Shown: positions 44,585-56,120 of the stretch, one piece after another | Numbering within the stretch: the first letter of the stretch is position 1 | How the letters are laid out: the number at the start of each line of letters is the position of its first letter | Assembly (NCBI GenBank): GCA_021307315.1 | Contig: JAJSPD010000018.1 | Location: 496,001 to 560,000 of the forward strand | Length of the DNA: 64,000 nucleotides | From: Bisporella sp. PMI_857 | Taxonomy: Eukaryota > Ascomycota > Leotiomycetes > Helotiales > Helotiaceae | Direction of reading: 5' to 3' | Made by a program: the position numbers and the translations under genes | The notes under the pieces: generated by a model | What the model saw: only the letters and a program-made list of their open reading frames with translations | What the model was told of the DNA's origin: nothing | The model's database searches: none

Positions 44585-45538
44585 ATGATGGTAGCTCAAA
44601 AGACAATCTTCATAACCGGCGCTACAGGGTACATCGGCTCGGTTATCACCGAGTTCGCGATTGCCGATGGATATGCGGTTCGCGGACTCTCCCGCAGCGA
44701 GTCCGGCGATGCAAAGCTCAAAGCCCTTGGCGCCGCGCCCGTACGAGGAGACCTAACATCGCTCGACGTGATTCGCGATGAGAGCGCAAAAGCAGATTTC
44801 GTGCTTCACCTTGCAACCGCATACGTCCTTGGCCAAACTCCTTCTTACGAAGATGTGATCGACATCGACTCCGCTGCGCTAGACGCCATCGCCGAAGCTT
44901 TGGAAGGTACCGACAAAGCCCTCGTCGTTACTTCTGGAACGTTAAGTGCGCTTCCGCACCCGGATGGGGAAGAGACCACGGAGTCCTCGCCGCGTAATTC
45001 TTCACCTATCAACACTCGCGGTAAGGTCGAGGACAAAGCTTTAACCCTTGTGAGCAGGGGTATCAGAGTAATATCGATCAGGCTGGCACCCTATGTCTAT
45101 GGCCGCGGCGGCAGCGGGGTGAAGCTGTTCATGGATATGGGTGCGAAAAATGGAAGCATAGTGACTGTCGAGAGTGGAAAGAGCAAGACGACTATTGTCC
45201 ATGTTGATGACGCCGCACGTCTTTATTTGCTTGCAGCCGAGAAGGGCAAGGCAGGAGAGACGTTCAATGCCAGCGGCGGGACGGATGTAACACAGGGACA
45301 GATTGCTGAAGCCATTGCCAAGGAGATAGGTGTACAGGTGAAGAATATCACTGTGGCGGTTGCCAAAGAACAGATGGGTGAGGTCTTTGCGTTCTTCTTG
45401 AACGCTGAGAATAGGGCGTCTGGCAAAAAGGCGCAGGTAGAGCTGGGTTGGCAGCCAAAGGGATCGGGAATTTTGGACGAGATCACGACTGGGTCGTATC
45501 AGGGAGTTGTCAAGGAATTGAGGAAGCGTCCTGCTTGA
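44585..45538 (+). CDS. NAD(P)-dependent epimerase/dehydratase, atypical SDR
   Basis: Intronless, 317 residues from the ATG at 44585 (or 44588). The Rossmann nucleotide-binding motif is IFITGATGYIGSVITEF (G-x-x-G-x-x-G), followed by DFVLHLATAY. The usual catalytic Tyr-x-x-x-Lys is not seen: the expected area reads NTRGKVEDKAL, with the Lys kept and Asn in the Tyr position. This matches the atypical SDR group rather than a classical reductase. IRVISIRLAPYVYGRGG and TTIVHVDDAARLYLLAAEKG are family blocks that shape the substrate site. The substrate is unknown. By eye its G+C is higher than the AT-rich flanks, and it has no intron. Confidence 0.85.
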   Translation: MMVAQKTIFITGATGYIGSVITEFAIADGYAVRGLSRSESGDAKLKALGAAPVRGDLTSLDVIRDESAKADFVLHLATAYVLGQTPSYEDVIDIDSAALDAIAEALEGTDKALVVTSGTLSALPHPDGEETTESSPRNSSPINTRGKVEDKALTLVSRGIRVISIRLAPYVYGRGGSGVKLFMDMGAKNGSIVTVESGKSKTTIVHVDDAARLYLLAAEKGKAGETFNASGGTDVTQGQIAEAIAKEIGVQVKNITVAVAKEQMGEVFAFFLNAENRASGKKAQVELGWQPKGSGILDEITTGSYQGVVKELRKRPA

Positions 45539-46192
45539 AAAGCGAATAGATGAATTAAGCACCTCTAAGCTGTGACACCTTCAGAGCAAGATTTGATGTG
45601 GGAGATAAAATATCCATCTCAGAGCGCTTATTCTGTCGAATCTTTGTTCTTGGGCTTGAATATTAAATAGTCTTGGAAAGGGCCTACAAAGGCAATTCTA
45701 CCCTTTGAGCAGATTCTCTATTTCTAAATACAACTTTAGTTGCTCACCTTCACCCATCTCCTCTTCCGTTTCTCGCTGGAATAGTCCTAGCTGTTACAGA
45801 GTAATGTCTACTTGGTGGCTTGGCAAACCCGAAAATAGAGACTGAATTGAAATACTTATGGCAAGATTGTTGTTAGGTGTTGTTGATGTTGATAGGCGCT
45901 GGACTTTGTAAACTTAACAGATTGATCAGCTGTATTTACCGAGAACGATACAATTCTTGATAATCAAGTGGTAGTAAAGTCTATCATGGAGGCGCCACTA
46001 AGCAGTAATGTATGAAGAGACAACAGATGAATACCCCCTGCGCCTTGATCTTTTTATTCTTCATAATATGTACAAATCTAGCCTGCTATATGCTGTTAAA
46101 GGGCAATACCAAAGTCCTCCAATCTTCCAACGCCGCATTAAACCTTCTATATATCCCTGAATTCCTGGTTGCTTTATGCTCCTGTGATTAGA
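45539..46192. other. convergent 3' flanks
   Basis: 654 bp between the SDR stop and the SUR7-family stop; nothing supported. Confidence 0.45.
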
Positions 46193-47254
46193 TCAAACTA
46201 CCGCTCCCGAAGCCTTCAACCGTCTAAACTTGGGCATGTTGAATCTTCCAGCAAGTGGTCGCTTCTTCGTATCAGTCGTAGAGTCACCGTACGCAGCCTT
46301 ATTGCCCTTCCTTCTTCCAGTTTTCACGTCTCTCCTGCTTGCACAGCAGCAACTCAATCCCAGGTGAATCGCAAAGCCGAATATGGTAAATGCACATCCC
46401 ACCCACATGAATGCAAACATCTGTGTCCCAACCTCCGCACCAATATTCAGTCCATCCTGACTGGTAATAACATTTCGGAAGATAATGAACATGACGGTAG
46501 CTATAACGGTAGCTATAGTTGTTAAAAGCGCGGCGATGAACGTCCAGATCGCAATTGGGAAGCTCCACCATCTCGAATACAGCACAACGGGAGTGACGAA
46601 GATAGAGACAACGTTCATGCAGATTCCGGTAAGGAAACAGCCGAACATGACATTACTTGCAATCCGGATCAGCCTTAAGATATTGTTGATATCATTCGGT
46701 AGTGCAACAGTGGCTCCTGACAGCAATTCATTGAGAATGATCTGAACAGGGTTGAACCAGTAAAGAGTCTTTGGGCTAGAGCATCGAGTGATTCCTTCAT
46801 CGTTATATCCTTCACAAAAATTCCACAAGCCAACCTGGTAAAAGTCGTGCAAACCGAGAGACCTTGCAAGAGAATTGACTAATGTGATACCGTCCGTGGA
46901 GGCGGGAATAATATTTGTGAGGTCGAGCTTGAAGAACCAAGTATCGCGTAGGACGGCCTTCTTGTTGATATTGCCAATGATTGTCTGAAATAGTCAGTAA
47001 AACCATCTTCCAGATAATTGTATACATACCAAGAGGAGAAAGATGACCGAGATGAAAAAGAAAAAGCAGGCGAGTGCAATGGCATTTTTGCGCGATTTTG
47101 TTGCTTTCTTGAGATCAACACTGGGGACGTATGTAGAGGCTGGTGAAGTTGGATTTCCATCTGCACTCTCTCTTTTCTCGGTATCGGTTGGTGAATTTAG
47201 GGTGCTTTCTCTCTGTGCTTGCTTCCTACTCGATCTGAATTTTAGGAGGACCAT
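46193..47254 (-). CDS. SUR7/PalI-family plasma-membrane protein
   Basis: Four-span cortical membrane protein of the fungal SUR7 type, which organises eisosome-associated membrane patches or takes part in pH signalling. Exons 47030-47254 and 46193-46984 give 338 residues. The N-terminal 55 residues are charged and cytosolic. TM1 is ALACFFFFISVIFLLL-TIIG and spans the splice. The extracellular loop has the family motif VGLWNFCEGYNDEGITRC with two Cys. TM2-TM4 follow (SNVMFGCFLTGICMNVVSIF, WTFIAALLTTIATVIATVMF, FAFMWVGCAFTIFGFAIHLG), then a basic cytosolic tail (RRDVKTGRRKGNKAA). The intron is 45 nt, phase 0. Confidence 0.88.
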
Positions 47255-48091
47255 TTTAGCGACTTTAAGTTGTTGAGAGATAGGGTATCAGCAGACAAAC
47301 GAATCCGTGTGTATTTTGTTGTCCAGCAACTGCTCCATACAACTCCGCTTCTTGTGTCATTAATTGGTGATACCACAGCAGAAAAGCCTCACGATGCCCA
47401 AGCCAAAAGTAGAGCAAAGATGAAACGAGGTTGAAGTGTCTCTCGGGAACTATTATGATTGTCTGTACGGTTACTTGCTGCGTCATCCCAAGAGTCAGCC
47501 AAGCGAACTTTATGGCTACTGGAGGCGCAGTGGGCGAGCGGAAGGGTTGGCGCTATATGGCCCTAAAGAGCCTCACAGGGCTTGATATCCAATACTTCCC
47601 TCGTATCGGGCGCATCTTCCCTGGAGGGGATCCTTGAACCCTGAAAGAGGCTGCATCGTATCCTTCCCAGTGCCATGTACCGAACGCGTATTAATGACAG
47701 GGGGATGAAAGCCCAAAGAGTCGAAAAGAAATCAACTGGAAATCCCAAATCACTTCCCGATGGACAAACCCTGGTGAGGCTTATTTGAACTTTCTATTCC
47801 CCAACTTTGAGGGCCTAGATCCTCCTGTAAACGCGGTCTTTGAGATATTAATCTTTCGATTAGTGTCTTGTCCCCCCCCCAAATCTCTCCCTCACGGCAT
47901 ATTCCCGGTTCTGCCGTTTTTCCGTGTTCCACCTCGACGTCATCCCCTCGATTTTTCTTCTGGGCGATCGGCCAGATCAGAGATAAACGGTATCTTGGAA
48001 TTGGAGCAGGAAGCACTGGATTGCCGCCGCCCTCCAGCGTCGGCATCGTCTTTTTGAAAGGTAGTGAGCAGGCTCAATACATTTCTCAACC
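47255..48091. promoter_or_regulatory. divergent promoter region, SUR7-family / PLC-like
   Basis: 837 bp between two start codons. It carries a 9-C homopolymer at 47872-47880. Short frames are not supported. Confidence 0.45.
47872..47880. repeat. poly-C homopolymer (9 nt)
   Basis: Run of nine C about 210 bp upstream of the PLC-like start; length could be affected by sequencing error. Confidence 0.75.
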
Positions 48092-49483
48092 ATGCGGTTT
48101 TCGTCCTTTCTGCCGTATGCATGTGGATGGCTCGTCAACTTCGTAGCAATTGCTCAAGACACGCCAAGTTCACAATCCAGCTCTTTCACGTCACTTACTG
48201 GCGCTTCTGAAGCTCGAACACCGACTGGAAACTACCTCCGTCTCTCCTCAACTATCACACTTAGAACATCAATTCCTGTTTCTACTGAGGCCTTAGTCTC
48301 TACTATTTCAAGTGGTTCTACCACAGTTCTATCAACCTATGGATCGACTACTATATTTGACGCAACTACAGCGACAATTGTTGGTAATTCAACGGAATCA
48401 ACTACAACGCCATCACAAACCTTCCTCCAAGGCTCCAATCGGCCGACTACATCAATAGTAAACGGTACATCGAACGCTACGTCAGCCTCGACATCCGCAC
48501 AACCCACAAATACACGACCTTGCAACAACTATGCAGAGTTCTGCGAACGGAAATATGGGAATATCACTGAGGTCGCAACTCATAATTCTCCGTTTGTCAA
48601 GGCTGGGAATGCCGCTGCCAACCAGGCTCTCCCCGTAACCACTCAGCTCAATGACGGTGTCCGCATGTTACAGGGACAGATGCACATTGTCAATGGCATT
48701 CCGTATTTTTGCCACACCTCATGCGATGTGCTGAACTCGGGTCCGATCACAACATACTTGGGACAAGTGAAAGAATGGGTGGATGACCACCCTTTTGACG
48801 TTGTCACAATTCTACTTGGAAATGGCAATTACTCCAAAGTTACAGATTACTCTTCGTTCATCGAAGAGACAGGCATAGTAAAGTACGCCTACGTGCCTGA
48901 CAAGATTCCAATGGGTATCAATGACTGGCCAACCTTAGCACAGATGATTTTAGGCGGGAAGCGTGTGATCATTTTCATGGATTACGAGGCCAATCAAACA
49001 GCTGTTCCATGGATCCTGGACGAATTCTCTCAGGTGTGGGAGACGCCGTTTGATCCCACGGATCGTAATTTCCCATGCACCGTCCAACGACCACCGGATC
49101 TTTCAGAAACAGACGCCAAGAATCGTCTATACATTGTCAATCATAATCTCAACTACGACATCAATATCCTCGGCAACGGCCTCCTCGTTCCTAATATCCC
49201 ACTGCTGAACATCACGAATAATGTCACCGGCTTCGGCTCCCTTGGTACGACTGCAACCGGGTGCACCGCGCAGTGGGGATACCCTCCTAAATTCCTGAAT
49301 GTGGACTATTACAACGTCGGGAACGGGTCAGTATTTGAGGTGGCAGCGAATCTTAACAATGTCACGTATACTCGGGAATGCTGCGGCTTACCAGCGAGCG
49401 GAGCAAAGAGTCTTCAGGTTGCAAGCCGTGGATCTCTGGTTGCTGCGTTTGTGGTAGTCATATTTTCTTGGACTTTCTTGTAA
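48092..49483 (+). CDS. GPI-anchored PLC-like phosphodiesterase domain protein
   Basis: Intronless, 463 residues. A signal peptide (MRFSSFLPYACGWLVNFVAI) is followed by a 120-residue Ser/Thr-rich stalk with many N/O-glycosylation sites. A PLC-like TIM-barrel phosphodiesterase domain runs from about 145 to 435: CNNYAEFCERKYGNIT, VATHNSPFVKAGNAAANQ (His of the X-domain type), DGVRMLQGQMHIVNGIPYFC, HPFDVVTILLGNGNYS and GGKRVIIFMDYEAN. The C terminus is a short Ser/Gly segment and hydrophobic tail (GSLVAAFVVVIFSWTFL), fitting a GPI-anchor signal. Likely a cell-wall or surface protein; whether it hydrolyses phosphoinositides is unknown, because such extracellular relatives often lack activity data. 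Confidence 0.88.
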   Translation: MRFSSFLPYACGWLVNFVAIAQDTPSSQSSSFTSLTGASEARTPTGNYLRLSSTITLRTSIPVSTEALVSTISSGSTTVLSTYGSTTIFDATTATIVGNSTESTTTPSQTFLQGSNRPTTSIVNGTSNATSASTSAQPTNTRPCNNYAEFCERKYGNITEVATHNSPFVKAGNAAANQALPVTTQLNDGVRMLQGQMHIVNGIPYFCHTSCDVLNSGPITTYLGQVKEWVDDHPFDVVTILLGNGNYSKVTDYSSFIEETGIVKYAYVPDKIPMGINDWPTLAQMILGGKRVIIFMDYEANQTAVPWILDEFSQVWETPFDPTDRNFPCTVQRPPDLSETDAKNRLYIVNHNLNYDINILGNGLLVPNIPLLNITNNVTGFGSLGTTATGCTAQWGYPPKFLNVDYYNVGNGSVFEVAANLNNVTYTRECCGLPASGAKSLQVASRGSLVAAFVVVIFSWTFL

Positions 49484-52074
49484 TTGTTTTCTGTTTTAAA
49501 GCGATTGTATAGAGTTTGGATTATATAATAGAGGAAGGAGCATTACATGGCGTTGAGGCTAACAACCAAGTGAATAGGCCACGAAAATGATATTTGAAAT
49601 TATTGACACATTGATCTATTTCGCTGGTATGAGTTATTCAAGAGTATATCTCATGCAATGGTAAGTCTATGTGAGACATGGTTAAGATCACCAGATTCTT
49701 CACTAAAACACCGATCTACCTTTGGCGGACGCTGCATATAAGATGATTTTCCAGTTTGTTCATCAATCAAAATATGCACATCAAAACTGATAATAAAATC
49801 ATAAAGAGCACCCAAACATAGCCATTTTTGCAAAACAATCAAACACGATATTTCGATCCTTCACCCTGATCCACTTCCAAAGACATTGAAAACGTTTCAC
49901 GGTCTAAGCAAACCAATCAGTCATGTATCCACCACCCACTCGCCGTCATATTACCGCTCTTCCTCGCACTTACCCTCATCACGACCCATGGCTTGCCCAG
50001 CTCCTATCAGCATACCGCCATTCCATAGGTATTTATCGTCATATCCTTTTCGTCTGATTTTGACCGAGCTGTCAATAGATCCATCGTTCGATCTGGGTTT
50101 TAAGAGATGGAAGCGCGGGGTTTGTGGTTCACTGGTAAGCTGATGGCTAGTTGGAGACATGGATGTTCTCGGAAGTAGCTATAGATGAGGATAGGAGATA
50201 TTGTCCAACTTCGTGGGGTTCTGAGGCTGCGTTTGGGTACTTGGATCCAGATAGATCGGTGTTAGTGGGCATGGTCAGCGATCGGTCTTGGGATGTTTCT
50301 CTTGCTGAGATGACCGACGATAGCGAAGTGATCTATACGATATGCGTTGATATGATTGTGCGGGCAAGTTAGATAAGAGGAAGTTGGTGGTGGTGATGGT
50401 GATGCGCCAAGGATACGAGGGTGACATAACGTGCCGACTCAACATATGAAAAGTATTTTACCAAGACACGACGCATAATGTGAGTAAAATGCCAGCTCTT
50501 TGAAGGATACAGGTTATTTTGTGAATCCAATCTGATCATGCATCGCAGCTGGCCTCAAGGAGATAGAGAGTGAAGGTATTTGGTCCTGGTAACAGGTGGC
50601 ATTGGCCGTGAGCAGGGCAGGCAATTATTCCTGTGTCGACAGTTAGCTGGGCCGATTTTTCAGATTCCAACATATAGTCAGATGCAGTAAAATTATGGAT
50701 ATTCAACATAAACACAGCGTTTGTGACTGCGCAGAAGCTTTGAAGAGATCTTACGGTAATACACTTTTTTGGGAAAATAAGCGAGCCCCTGAATGTGCGC
50801 CCATTGTCCTAGCAGTCGCAGGCATCAAGTTCAGGATTTTATATGTTTGCCGGCAGCCTCCTGAAAGCCAGGAAATTGCGTTAGAAAACAGCCGGCCGTA
50901 CCTTTCCTCCCCCGTTCTTTATCAGAAAACTGCTCAACATGGCAAAACCAGTTGCCAGTGTATATTGAATGGATTGAGCAAGTAGTAGGTAGTATGCATA
51001 TCTTCTCTAATTTATGGCAGGAGAAAAATGCAAAAGAAATAACCTGGGCTGCAGCAATGATCACCAGTTTCCCGGTTTGTTGCGCGCCTCACCAGATTCC
51101 AAACTTGTCATATCCCTATGTTAATGATTTAGCCCAGAACCCTCTCTAGTCAGCTTGTGACCATACATTAGGTTACTAGAAACACTTGCATGCAGTTTTT
51201 TTTCTCACTGCCCAGGACTGACGCTGGAACGAGTGAAACAGCTATGCTTATTTTGTTTAGGTGTGATAAGTTATATGGGTCCAATTTGCAGAGAATTTAT
51301 TACTATTAATGTTTGCTATTGCGGGGCAGCCTAGAACAATTGAATCTCTGAAGGCAAGTAAGCTATAGGTGGGCCTTTATCATGCCATATTGGTAGGCAC
51401 AACTAATCATCTAGGAGTTTGATGCTTGAACAAATATGTATACCCTCAAACTAAATCGGATATTTTCTAAGCGCTTTTATATTGGTTAGCCTTGCCTAAC
51501 TCTAACTTAGGCTGTGGCGAATAAAATCATTACATGGAAGAGCTTCTACACTCCAGAGCAAAATTACGGGATCTTTGATGCCATCGCAGCCCGTTCATAG
51601 GTTTGTGTTAGCTACATCTTCTAGCTTTTATGAATAGCTCATGTTGTAGCCAAAAGCTCAGGCGGCTAACCTTGAGATGTTCGCGAGGCGACTGAAATCC
51701 ATCCGATTAATGCCAAGAGCGCCAGGAGAGTGTTGGTTAACGAGTTAAAGAGATATGAAGAGACTTCAGCAATCTCCTTATGGCTGTGACTTGCAACTTT
51801 CTGGTGTTGCTGTGATATATGCCTCCCCCTTTGGGTCTCATTTGCGGCCTTTAAGCCTCCCCCGCATCCCCCAGGAAGATTAGTCATCAAAGACTACAGC
51901 TGCTGCATCCAATAGCATGATGCTATTAATAAGTGAACGCGCTGAAACATCAACCACATCTTGAACCGCGCGCAACTGCAAAGTGATTAAGACTCGCGCC
52001 TAACAGAAAGCTTCTTTGGACTACAAAAGACCTCAAGCAATGTCCATCGGACCTTCGTTTTCTCCATACTCACC
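49484..52074. other. long gene-poor region
   Basis: About 2.6 kb. Only a doubtful three-exon small gene (49923-50372, discussed among rejected items) stands out. The rest is AT-rich, without recognisable transposon or RNA gene features. Confidence 0.4.
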
Positions 52075-53556
52075 ATGATGCGATCGCCCACGCCAATAGC
52101 ACTGGCATTTCTTGGTATGCGAGAGTGTGGAGATGCCCAGACGAATTATGCACTGCAGCTAACCGTGCTTACAAGCCTTCTATCTATGTCAAACCTCCCT
52201 CGCCGTATCGACAATATCAGCTGCTGGCTTCATAGCGAGCGATAAAAGCGTAACATTCGCGTTGAACATCCCACAAGCAGACGACAACAATGATCTGTAC
52301 TTCACTCTTTCTGGGCCTAGCGCCAGTTCTTGGATTGTAGGTTTCACAGCATTTACGAGATCAGCATGCTGATTACCTGGCAGGCCGTTGGTATGGGAAG
52401 CAATAAGATGGATAATAGTATGATTTTCATGATGTATGCAGACTCGACAGGGAGCAATATCACCTTAAGTCCCCGTTTTGGCAATGGTAATTACGAACCC
52501 TCGTACACGAAGGACATTACCGTCAGCGTTTTGCCTGGCAGTGGAATTGCAAATGGGATTATGACGGCGAACGCGATGTGCAAGAACTGTCGCAGCTGGG
52601 ATGGAGGAAAGGTTGATGCCGCGGATTCGAAAGCGCCATTTATTTTTGCCACAGGTCCCGATGAAGACTTAGAATCCAACTCTTTGAGCGCAGGGGTCAA
52701 GAGGCATGCGAACTATGGGTCTTTTACGCTGGATCTGACAAAAGCCATGGGATCAAAATCGGTACCGATCGCTGCAACTGCGGATTTTGCTGGTACCGTT
52801 CAGAACTCAAATAAACGAGACCGTGATCTCGCACCACCGTTCCATGCGTTCTTCATGATCTTCGTATTTGTATGCCTTTTACCTGCTGGAGTCTTGATTT
52901 TGCGGGTTCTGAATAGCCCAAGATGGCATGGTATCAATCAGACTATCTCTGTTGTGTTCGCTATGATTGGAGTTGCATTGGGATTTTATATTGGAACTCT
53001 GTACAATCGAGTAAGTACGTGCTTCTATAATGTGGACTCGTTCTAATTAAAATACAGTCAAGGGGTTTCAACTCTGCTCATCAAATTTTTGGTATTATTA
53101 TTGTGGCGGCAATGATCGGTCAATTCGTACTTGGAGTCGCACACCACCGGATATTCAAACAGACAGGAGCTTCCAACTCAATGACACCGATTCACATATG
53201 GCTTGGCCGTCTTGTGATACCTTGTGGGATAGCAAATGGTTTCTTGTATGTGACTTCACATGTATAACGATTCTAATACTGATCAGAACAGAGGTTTCCC
53301 ACTTGCTTTGAACACGAGGTATAACTGGGCGCTACTGATTCTCGTATTACTCATTTTCGTCCTAGCTGGTCCCCTCGTGTTCTGGAGGTATAAGCGGAAC
53401 GCACGAAAGAAGAGGAACCCTCATACCCATACTGGCTCGACCGGATATCAAGCCCAACCTTGGTTGGGGGCCTCACAGAGTGAGGTCAACTTAAGCCATA
53501 TGCAGAATTATCCACTTCAAAACCAGACTCCGCAAGAAAGCAGGCACTTTGTTTAG
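52075..53556 (+). CDS. DOMON (CDH-cytochrome type) plus cytochrome b561 membrane protein
   Basis: Predicted secretory-pathway or plasma-membrane redox protein: an extracellular heme-binding DOMON domain like the cytochrome domain of cellobiose dehydrogenase, fused to a b561 electron-transfer core. Exons 52075-52114, 52176-52336, 52384-53010, 53058-53245 and 53292-53556 give 426 residues. A signal peptide spans exon 1-2 (ALAFLAFYLCQTSLAVS). DOMON includes AVGMGSNKMDNSMIFMMYA and VKRHANYGSFTLDLTKA, which may supply Met and His ligands. The b561 part has FFMIFVFVCLLPAGVLIL, SPRWHGINQTISVVFAMIG, SAHQIFGIIIVAAMIGQFVL, GVAHHRIF and PIHIWLGRLVIPCGIANG, then another span (LILVLLIFVLAGPLVFW). The tail is basic and cytosolic. 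All four introns keep frame. Confidence 0.88.
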
Positions 53557-54002
53557 ATTCGTGGCTTTAGCATAGGAGTGAAGGAACTCCACGGAACCAA
53601 GTAAAGTGGTAATGGTGTCAAAGACAAAAAGCGGTGGAATTGCCGGCAGTGGAGGCCCTGTTAATAAGCGAAAGGGAGGCAGCGATGCCGACGGTCATGT
53701 TGGCAGAGGCGGAAACAAATAACCCAAGGATGCAGATGGCGGAAATACTGGAAGAGCAGTACGTAAGAAGGTTTGAGCAAGAGCCTCAACAGGCTCTGAC
53801 ATTTTGTATAATATGAAATACTATTGCTCTACGAAATTTTAATGATAGAGATTGGGTACAGGAGCATAATTAATTATCCCTTGCGAGAACTCTACATACC
53901 TGCATATGAATCTACTCTATAAGCTCTGCGCATATTCTATTAGAGCGGGCTATATCTGCATTCGGAGGAAGAAGTGATCATGTTGAAGCAAGGTAGGTGC
54001 CA
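53557..54002. other. convergent 3' flanks
   Basis: 446 bp between the DOMON-b561 stop and the MFS stop; no gene supported. Confidence 0.45.
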
Positions 54003-56120
54003 CTATATCAACCTCCTGTTAAGCCTCTCTGCTTCCTCCTCTGCTTCATCATCACCTTCTAGCCGAATCTCATGCCCATCTCCTTCTTTTACAAATGTGC
54101 TCGCTATGCAAACCACAACCGCCATTACGGCCAATACCCAGAACGCGGCTCCCACAACGCCTTTCTCGAGCCCTAATCCGTAAATCAATCCGCCAACGGC
54201 AGGACCGATTGTACGTGCTCCTGAGCTTGCCGTCTGTCCGATTCCATGGATTGTACCTAGGACCGTTGGGTGTGGTGAGCAATTGTTGATGAGAATAACT
54301 GATGCCGGGGAGGCGAAGGTGCGGCCAGTGGTCTGAATGAACAGCAGACCGGTGAGGGTAGCCCACACAGCCAAGCCAGTTTTCTGGCTTGGAGGAGGCG
54401 TGGTGGATGGTATGAGTGACAGAAAAGGCACGAGGAAGTAGACCAGTGGGAAACAGTAGAGGAAGATTCGCCAGCTCCGCACTGTGCCTAATCGTGCGTT
54501 GATGATTGGGTATAGAAGCAGCTGTAGTGTGATACCGATCGTCCCGAGAATCGCCATGGCTATACCTACGGATCTTGGAGGTAAACCAACACCACCAGTG
54601 AAGGCGAGAGGTAAGTGTGGTTGGTATCCCGGTGGATATGGATGCACAGGGTCGTATACAGGTGTTGAGAGGAACGAATACCATATCGACTGGAACGTGG
54701 CCATACATCCAGCTAGAAGACCATGAGCTATCAAAGTACTGACAACGTTGAAGGTAAAAATGCGTCGAAATGGTAGTCTATTCTTATAGTGGGGTGAGAT
54801 TCGTTTCTGTGGTTTCGTACTATCAGGTGTCACTACCACAGTGGGAGTAGCCAAAGCATCTTGCTCGGCATCAACGATACGCTCATAGCCGCTCATCGAA
54901 GGCTTTACAAGGCTGAAGCGCATGCCGCGGAAGAATGATGATATCTTCTGGCCAAGGATTATGCCGATATCATGTTTATGACTGAATGAGTCATGAGTCT
55001 ATTTTAATGTAAGCAAACCTCTTTAAACATAGAGAGTATATGTAATACCTCTTCTAGACCTAGAAACACAGTAAGAGCTGCCGTCATCAAAAACATGGCA
55101 CTCAAGAGATTTGGAGGCGAATATGGATATTTCTCAAGCCACTTTATGCCTCCAAACGTATCAGGATATGTACCTGCAGGATCAGACATGATGCCTCCCA
55201 ACAATGGCCCGATGATTACCCCCACATTAGCACACATGGGCAGCAAGAGGAATGCCCTCGATTGATATCTGACGCTCTATTAGCTAATAACATGTAAAGC
55301 TGCCGTTCCACTTACTTTTTCTCCCTAACGATCTCGCTTATCATCGTTCTCATGACGCCAACTGTATTGCATTGGTTAGACACGTTATCTTGAAGAATTC
55401 CAAGCTCAGGCACTTGAAGAAACCGATGCTTACCATTTCCATTTAGAGCACCTCCTATCATGCGAAATACTAAGGCTTGATAAAAACTTTTTGAGAAACC
55501 AAAGCCAACAGAAGAGATCATGGTTCCAAAGAGGCCGACAAAGAGCACTCGTTTACGCCCTCCATGATCAGACCAACGTCCCCAAAGCATGGCGGTGCAT
55601 AGTTGAGCGGCAGCAAAAGCCCCCTGCATAACTCCGGCCTGGCTTGCGATAACAGAATCAGGGAGGGTTTTGTCAAATGACTTGAGTTGATAGTATAGAT
55701 ACGACTATTGCAGGTCAGAATTTGTTCTGATGTAGAATTTAGAAGACGTTATACTCTTAGGGAGCTCTGCGTAAGTGGCTCTGAAAGTCTAGCAAGGACA
55801 AGAATTGCCAATTGACTTTTGCTGGGCAAGCTCATCCAGGTGACAGGCTCATCTTTCTCTCCTTCATCCTCACTTTCAGGAATATCGATTTGGAGAGGAT
55901 CCTCATCTTCTTCTATGAAGGACTTGCGTCTGGTGCGATCTGAGCCTGGTCCAGAATGAGACTTCGGAACTGAATTTGAGCCATATTTAGTTGGTGATCG
56001 ATCTGAACTTGTGGCAGCAGCTTCAACGTCACTGTCACTGTCACTATCGTTTTCCCTATCTCTGGAGTTGGTCCGCTTGTAGGCAACGTCACGAGAGGTT
56101 GGAGGCTTGGACATCGGCAT
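54003..56120 (-). CDS. Major facilitator superfamily transporter
   Basis: Proton-driven small-molecule transporter of the DHA1-like MFS group. Exons 55755-56120, 55434-55704, 55316-55361, 55049-55268 and 54003-54998 give 632 residues. The N-terminal 95 residues are a hydrophilic Ser/Asp/Glu-rich tail. SLPSKSQLAILVLARLSEP begins the membrane part. The MFS loop 2-3 signature is clear: MLWGRWSDHGGRKRVLFVG. Exon 3 is only 46 nt (VGVMRTMISEIVREKK). PMCANVGVIIGPLLGGIMSD is the family's helix 5 motif. FLGLEE-THDSFSHKHDIG is the central loop, which fixed the last splice site (54998) over a competing one that breaks frame. The second half has FNVVSTLIAHGLLAGCMATF and IGPAVGGLIYGLGL. Substrate unknown. 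Confidence 0.88.

Noticed and set aside
49923..50372. Possible three-exon small gene (49923-50028, 50105-50134, 50179-50372; 109 residues, ending with a plausible acidic C-terminal domain)
   Set aside because: The model needs a 30-nt exon and a 44-nt intron, matches no family I know, and other frame choices are possible. The last exon looks protein-like, so it deserves an RNA-seq check, but I cannot support it from sequence alone.
54070..54708. 212-codon frame overlapping the last MFS exon on the same strand
   Set aside because: Offset frame of a confident transporter exon; composition is not protein-like.
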